Shown piece after piece: positions 60,515 to 64,000 of a stretch of DNA of 64,000 nucleotides. Under the pieces are notes generated by a model that ran no database searches, had not been told where the DNA came from, and was given only the letters and a program-made list of their open reading frames with translations. Numbering within the stretch: the stretch's first letter is position 1; every line of letters begins with the position of its first letter. The translations under genes were made by a program, and so were the position numbers. This DNA comes from Dehalococcoidia bacterium (GTDB lineage: Bacteria > Chloroflexota > Dehalococcoidia > SM23-28-2): assembly GCA_030615765.1 (NCBI GenBank), contig JAUWYP010000001.1, positions 62,001 through 126,000 of the forward strand, in the 5' to 3' direction.

Positions 60515-60799
60515 CTAGGCCGGAGGTTCCCCCTGGGTGTTGAGGGTAAAGCGCGGGCCGGTGGGAGTGTCCTGGCAGTCGATGGAGGCATCTCCCAGGA
60601 GCTCAGACACGTCGGTTCCCACAAGGAGGACGTCGGTGTCGCCGCACTGGACGACCTGGTCGTCCTCATGGCGCTCATCGAAGGCGAATTCGTAACGATC
60701 GCCTCGATTCACGAGCCGCACGACCTTGCTGGCACTCTCTTCGTGTCCTTCCTGGATCTCTTTTAGAAGCTGGGCGGCGCGCTCGGTCACTGTGACCAT
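60515..60799 (-). CDS. HesB/IscA-like protein without cluster cysteines
   Basis: 94 residues from ATG 60799; GGGAGG lies nine bases upstream, which excludes the ATG at 60808 that abuts it. VTVTERAAQLLKEI at the start and DVLLVGTDVSELLGDASIDC near 55 follow the A-type Fe-S carrier fold. The three conserved cysteines (GGCSG and the C-terminal CGC) are missing; only two Cys remain, at other places. It therefore probably does not carry clusters in the usual way. Confidence 0.7.
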   Translation of the reverse strand: MVTVTERAAQLLKEIQEGHEESASKVVRLVNRGDRYEFAFDERHEDDQVVQCGDTDVLLVGTDVSELLGDASIDCQDTPTGPRFTLNTQGEPPA

Positions 60800-60840
60800 C
60801 AGCAACATCCTCCCTGTGGAGCTACCCTATTCGGCCATTG

Positions 60841-61149
60841 TTACCAACGGGGACGGTCAGCCCTTTGCTTGGCGAAGCACTCGTCGCAGTAGACTGGCCT
60901 GTCCAGCCTCGGTTCGAAGGGGACCTGCGTCTGAGCACCGCAACTGCTGCAGACGACATCATACATGACGCGCTCGCCGCGGCTGCCGCCATAGCCACCA
61001 CCGCGCTCAGCCCGCCTGGCCTGGCGGCAGGTGGGACAGCGCTTGGGGTCCTGGTACCCTCTCCCGGAGTGGAATTCTTGGTCCTCCGCCGAGAAGGTGA
61101 ACTCAGCGCCGCAATCGGCGCAAACTAGGGTCTTGTCTTCAAAGGCCAC
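60841..61149 (-). CDS. Zinc-ribbon protein with two CxxC-CxxC modules
   Basis: 102 residues. The first module has VCADCG (about 9-14) and RCPTCRQ (about 38-43); the second has VCSSCG (about 66) and YCDECF (about 86). A Gly/Arg-rich linker (GGGYGGSRGER) lies between. Such small proteins are usually nucleic-acid- or ribosome-associated; the function is unknown. It precedes the HesB-like gene on the same strand, 41 bases away. Confidence 0.75.
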   Translation of the reverse strand: MAFEDKTLVCADCGAEFTFSAEDQEFHSGRGYQDPKRCPTCRQARRAERGGGYGGSRGERVMYDVVCSSCGAQTQVPFEPRLDRPVYCDECFAKQRADRPRW

Positions 61150-61349
61150 TCGATGACCTCCTTCGCTAATCTCGGTTAAGCCTCGGTCATCGAGCGACTC
61201 TCGTTGTGGGGCTTTCCCCTCGCGGGGTGCCGACGCCGGAACGTTAACCTGATCCTATGCTAGCACGAGCAATTCCGCCTGACAACCTGCTGCCGTGGGG
61301 AATCGCCAGCCCATCTGATCGAATTCACCGTCATGCCTTCATTCATCGT

Positions 61350-61961
61350 TCATGGGACAGCCACCTCGAACTCGAAGGTGGTATCCGGTGATGGAGAGGC
61401 CGTCATCTCCAAGACAAATCTGACGCTCTCTATCTCTTCGGCTGAGTAGCGGCTTATGGGTGCCACCACCCGCATGTCCCGTCGGGCCCCAGGTTGGATT
61501 GAGGCCTCAACATCGCTGATAAGGGACTCAGTTGCGCTCTGCTCGTCGTTCGCCACGATTTTGGCGTTCGTATGAATGGGCACCGCGATGGTGGTAGTTG
61601 TCGGGTTGTGAACCTCAAAGGCGATCGCTATCACGGCTTTGGCATCTGCCCAATCATTCCCTAGCTCGCCGCTTGAAATGCCCAGCGCACCTAGTATATT
61701 TTCTACCGTTCCTATAGCTACGCCTTTCATCGTGATGGACAACCCTTCGCGTGTCTGACTCTGTCGGGTTCCAATAATCTTGAGCCAGGGCTCGATTCCA
61801 ATAGCCGATATATCGGCGATGGGCGCTGCGACCGTAGACGTCGCGGCCGGCGTTGTTGTGGCCTCGTCGTTCGCGCAACCGGCGCTAGCCAGCAGGGCAG
61901 CGGCCGCAAGGAGGCTGGCCAGCGCGGGTAAAAGCCTGCTCACAGCGGTTCGTCGAGCCAT
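61350..61961 (-). CDS. Lipoprotein with DUF4352-like domain
   Basis: 203 residues from ATG 61961, with GGAGAG six bases upstream. Signal peptide with lipobox ASAGC (Cys near 29). The mature part is beta-rich with DAKAVIAIAFEVHNPTTTTI near 115, which resembles the immunoglobulin-like DUF4352 domain of exported lipoproteins. Surface-anchored; function unknown. Confidence 0.65.
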   Translation of the reverse strand: MARRTAVSRLLPALASLLAAAALLASAGCANDEATTTPAATSTVAAPIADISAIGIEPWLKIIGTRQSQTREGLSITMKGVAIGTVENILGALGISSGELGNDWADAKAVIAIAFEVHNPTTTTIAVPIHTNAKIVANDEQSATESLISDVEASIQPGARRDMRVVAPISRYSAEEIESVRFVLEMTASPSPDTTFEFEVAVP

Positions 61962-62048
61962 GTCGCTCTCCAATCAAATGGACTTGTTGCTCGGCGTGGT
62001 ACCAAGGGGTATGGCTCCTGCGCACCGATGTGGTAGGAAACTAGAGAA

Positions 62049-63422
62049 CTAGGCTTCCCGCCAGCTCACCTCGTACAGCCGCACCGGGTCCTCGAATCCC
62101 CGCAGGGCCACGTCGCCTCGGTCTGAGAGCAGGAACCCTTTGCCGGCCGCGAGCTCCCGCACGACGATGGGGGCCAGGATCTGGCCGGGCTCGGCTTGGG
62201 CGCATATGCGGGCGGCGAGCTGGACGGCGGTGCCGAACAGGTCTTCCTCCTCGGCCACAGGCTCCCCGGCGTTGAGGCCGATGCGTACACGGATGGGGGT
62301 GTCTGGGTTCGATTCGTTGTGCTGGGCGAGGGCTCGCTGGATGGCGATGGAGCACTCTAGCGCCCGCGTCGCCGAGGAGAAGGATGCCATGATGCCATCG
62401 CCGGTGTGCTTGATCTCGAAGCCACTGTGCGCCTTCAGGGCATCGCGGACGATGCGGTTGTGGGTGCGGAGCACCTCCTGGGCCTTGGCGTCGCCCAGGC
62501 GCTGGGTCAGCGAGGTGGAGCCCTCCATGTCGGTGAACAGGATGGTGACAAGGCCAGACGGCGCGGGCCCCCCTGCGGCCTCCTCACCCTCACCCAAGAA
62601 CTCGTAGATAGCCTTCACATTCACCGCCGCCGCAGGTTCGTTGGGGAGGACAAAGTGATTCCTGCCGTCCAGGGAAAGGAAGCGGGCCCCGGGTATCCCG
62701 GTCGCCAGCTCCCGGCCCGCCTCAAAGGGCACCATGGTGTCACCCCGACAGTGGACCACGAGGGTGGGCGCTCTCACTTGGGGCAGGAGTTGCCTCACGT
62801 CGATGTCTAGCATGGTAGTCAGAAGGGCCACAACATCGTCGGCTGACGCGGAGACCCGCTGCAGTTCGTTGAAGGCTCGAATAGCGTCGATATCGGCGTC
62901 CGGCATGAACAGGCTGGTGAAGAACTGGCGGAACGCCGGCACATCGCTGCCCCACCCCTGACGGACTAGCGTCAGCATAGCTTCGGCCTGTTGGCGGCCC
63001 TCCTCCGTATCCACAAGCCAGGACACGCGAGCGAACGAGCCGTAGAGTATGAGGCGGCTGACCCGCTCCGGGTGGCGCACGGCATATGTGATGGCCATTG
63101 ACCCGCCCTCAGAGAGTCCGTGCAGAGCGAAGCATTCAAGGCCCAGGGCGTCAACCACCGCTTCCAGGTCGCGCACGCGCGCTTCCAGAGAATAGTCACT
63201 GACTCGGCGGTCCGACAGCCCCATGCCGCGTGCGTCGTAGCGAATGAAGAGATACCGTGTGGACATAGCATCGATGAACGGCCGCCACAGCGGGTTCCCC
63301 CACTCGTACTCCAGGTGGGTGAACCACGGGCGGATGCTGATCACCGGCGACCCTTGGCCGACAGTGGCGTAGGCGATACGCGTCCCGTCTGAGCTGGTAC
63401 AGAAGCGGATCTGCTGCTCCAT
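62049..63422 (-). CDS. Alpha/beta hydrolase fused to a class III adenylate/guanylate cyclase
   Basis: 457 residues. The N-terminal alpha/beta hydrolase (about 1-275) has nucleophile Ser in HGLSEGGSMA near 102, Asp in HCRGDTMVPF near 228 and His in DGRNHFVLP near 255. The C-terminal class III cyclase domain (about 290-455) has metal-binding Asp in ILFTDMEGSTSL near 298 and HTGDGIMASF near 345. Soluble, no membrane segment. The hydrolase may sense or process a small molecule that sets cyclase activity. Whether it makes cAMP or cGMP is not clear from these residues alone. Confidence 0.88.
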   Translation of the reverse strand: MEQQIRFCTSSDGTRIAYATVGQGSPVISIRPWFTHLEYEWGNPLWRPFIDAMSTRYLFIRYDARGMGLSDRRVSDYSLEARVRDLEAVVDALGLECFALHGLSEGGSMAITYAVRHPERVSRLILYGSFARVSWLVDTEEGRQQAEAMLTLVRQGWGSDVPAFRQFFTSLFMPDADIDAIRAFNELQRVSASADDVVALLTTMLDIDVRQLLPQVRAPTLVVHCRGDTMVPFEAGRELATGIPGARFLSLDGRNHFVLPNEPAAAVNVKAIYEFLGEGEEAAGGPAPSGLVTILFTDMEGSTSLTQRLGDAKAQEVLRTHNRIVRDALKAHSGFEIKHTGDGIMASFSSATRALECSIAIQRALAQHNESNPDTPIRVRIGLNAGEPVAEEEDLFGTAVQLAARICAQAEPGQILAPIVVRELAAGKGFLLSDRGDVALRGFEDPVRLYEVSWREA

Positions 63423-63570
63423 AGCAGCCCTATCCTACTCGCAGGCGGGAGGGTTGGCAAGAGACTAGCGAGTGCCACCTGACACCTGATAGTGAGGCCG
63501 CCCGCGCCCTCAGGGCGAAGCGGCGGGAGGTAGTTTGAGGGCTATACTAGCCCCTGGGATGGAGCGGCCC

Positions 63571-64000
63571 TCAGCCGGGGCGGAAGTCGGGGTTGCCGTC
63601 GTCGCGCTCGGCGACCACCGCCGCCTTGACCCCCAGATGGCCGGCGATCCTCTCGCTGACGGCATTGAGATCGGCCTTGCTGAATCCCTCACCGCCGAAC
63701 TCCAGCTGCCCGTTAGAGCCGATGAGGAAGAGGGTGGGAGTAGCCGGCGGATCGTAGGCGCAGGAGACGGTCCAGCCATCGGCCGGGTCGTCAACCAGCA
63801 GGGGGAAGTTAGGCTCGAATCTCTGGGCGTAGCGCTGCGAGGCCTGTTGGTCGTCCTGAGAGATGACCCACAGCTGCCAGCCCTGGGCGGCGTAGGCTCC
63901 CGCCAGGCGGTTGAGGTAGGGCATGGTCAGGTCACAGACGGGGCAGGCGGTCTGGATGAAGACGGCGAGCAGGGGGCCCTGCTTCAGGGCAGCGGCCAGG
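63571..64000 (-). CDS. Thioredoxin-fold (redoxin/TlpA-like) protein, N-terminus beyond the window
   Basis: The open frame reaches the right edge. The visible 142 residues include FIQTACPVCDLTMPYL with a CPVC redox pair near the start, then DWQLWVISQ-type segments (GWQLWVISQDDQQ) and PATPTLFLIGSNGQ with the cis-Pro, as in TlpA/ResA-like and peroxiredoxin-like thiol oxidoreductases. It probably reduces or forms disulfides; exported or cytoplasmic cannot be told without the N-terminus. Confidence 0.8.
   Translation of the reverse strand, partial: LAAALKQGPLLAVFIQTACPVCDLTMPYLNRLAGAYAAQGWQLWVISQDDQQASQRYAQRFEPNFPLLVDDPADGWTVSCAYDPPATPTLFLIGSNGQLEFGGEGFSKADLNAVSERIAGHLGVKAAVVAERDDGNPDFRPG

Noticed and set aside
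59159-60766. 535-codon open frame antisense to the CoA-transferase gene
   Set aside because: Same effect of GC-rich third positions; the minus-strand gene has clear family motifs and the plus frame has none.

Overview
The window is a dense, GC-rich bacterial chromosome segment with short intergenic gaps, many GTG/TTG starts and Shine-Dalgarno sites. Several traits together suggest a Chloroflexota bacterium near the Dehalococcoidia: a PyrR-attenuated pyr/car operon, family III CoA-transferases, lipoproteins with Thr-Pro-rich linkers, a Flp-like pilin and short zinc-ribbon proteins. This assignment is inference from gene content; there is no rRNA or other decisive marker. All five tRNA genes seen encode their CCA end.

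Layout. 1-8.0 kb: a partial gene, a LarA-like protein, an HpaB-family flavin oxygenase, a multidomain papain-like exported protease, a trypsin-like lipoprotein and a tRNA cluster (Leu, Gln, Asn). 8.1-18.7 kb: the pyrimidine operon, promoter - PyrR-binding leader and attenuator - pyrR - pyrB - unknown gene - pyrC - carA - (micro-ORF, zinc ribbon, unknown helical protein, membrane protein) - carB - pyrK. pyrD lies separately at 22.05 kb. 18.8-20.1 kb: a RAYT-type transposase gene bracketed by inverted REP-like hairpins, followed by an orphan DNA methyltransferase. 20.1-34.5 kb: Mrp, a small zinc protein with its own strong promoter and terminator, a pilin-like gene, tRNA-Pro, two transporters, a solitary ABC substrate-binding protein, a GYD-domain protein, a CoA-transferase, SDR and PfpI genes, tatA, a degenerate cyclophilin next to tRNA-Arg, and a transporter coupled to a CBS-domain protein.

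34.6-42 kb: trehalose synthesis by two routes (OtsA/OtsB and TreT), a phosphate uptake pair (DUF47 and PiT), DinB, a cupin and a frameshifted DUF167 gene. 42-50 kb, mostly minus strand: a hydrolase, a GGDEF protein with an intact I-site, a disulfide reductase, a saccharopine-dehydrogenase-like protein, a THEP1-like NTPase, a macro-domain protein, a CPBP protease pseudogene and a hypoxanthine phosphoribosyltransferase carrying a nuclease-like N-terminal domain. 50-64 kb: a dehydrogenase/aminotransferase pair, an MFS transporter with a probably leaderless transcript, a sigma-region-4/anti-sigma fusion, an AAA ATPase, a CoA-transferase/enolase-superfamily pair, small metal-binding proteins, a hydrolase-cyclase fusion and a truncated thioredoxin-like protein.

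The clearest unit is de novo UMP synthesis: CarAB makes carbamoyl phosphate, PyrB and PyrC build dihydroorotate, and PyrK with the class 1B PyrD oxidises it. PyrR senses UMP and controls the leader. pyrE and pyrF are not in the window. The most unusual content is: unknown genes translationally coupled inside this operon, the sigma4/anti-sigma fusion, the nuclease-like/HPRT fusion, the RAYT element with matching end hairpins, and enzyme-family proteins that lack key residues (LarA-like, cyclophilin, HesB-like). I see no CRISPR array, prophage, rRNA operon or replication origin.
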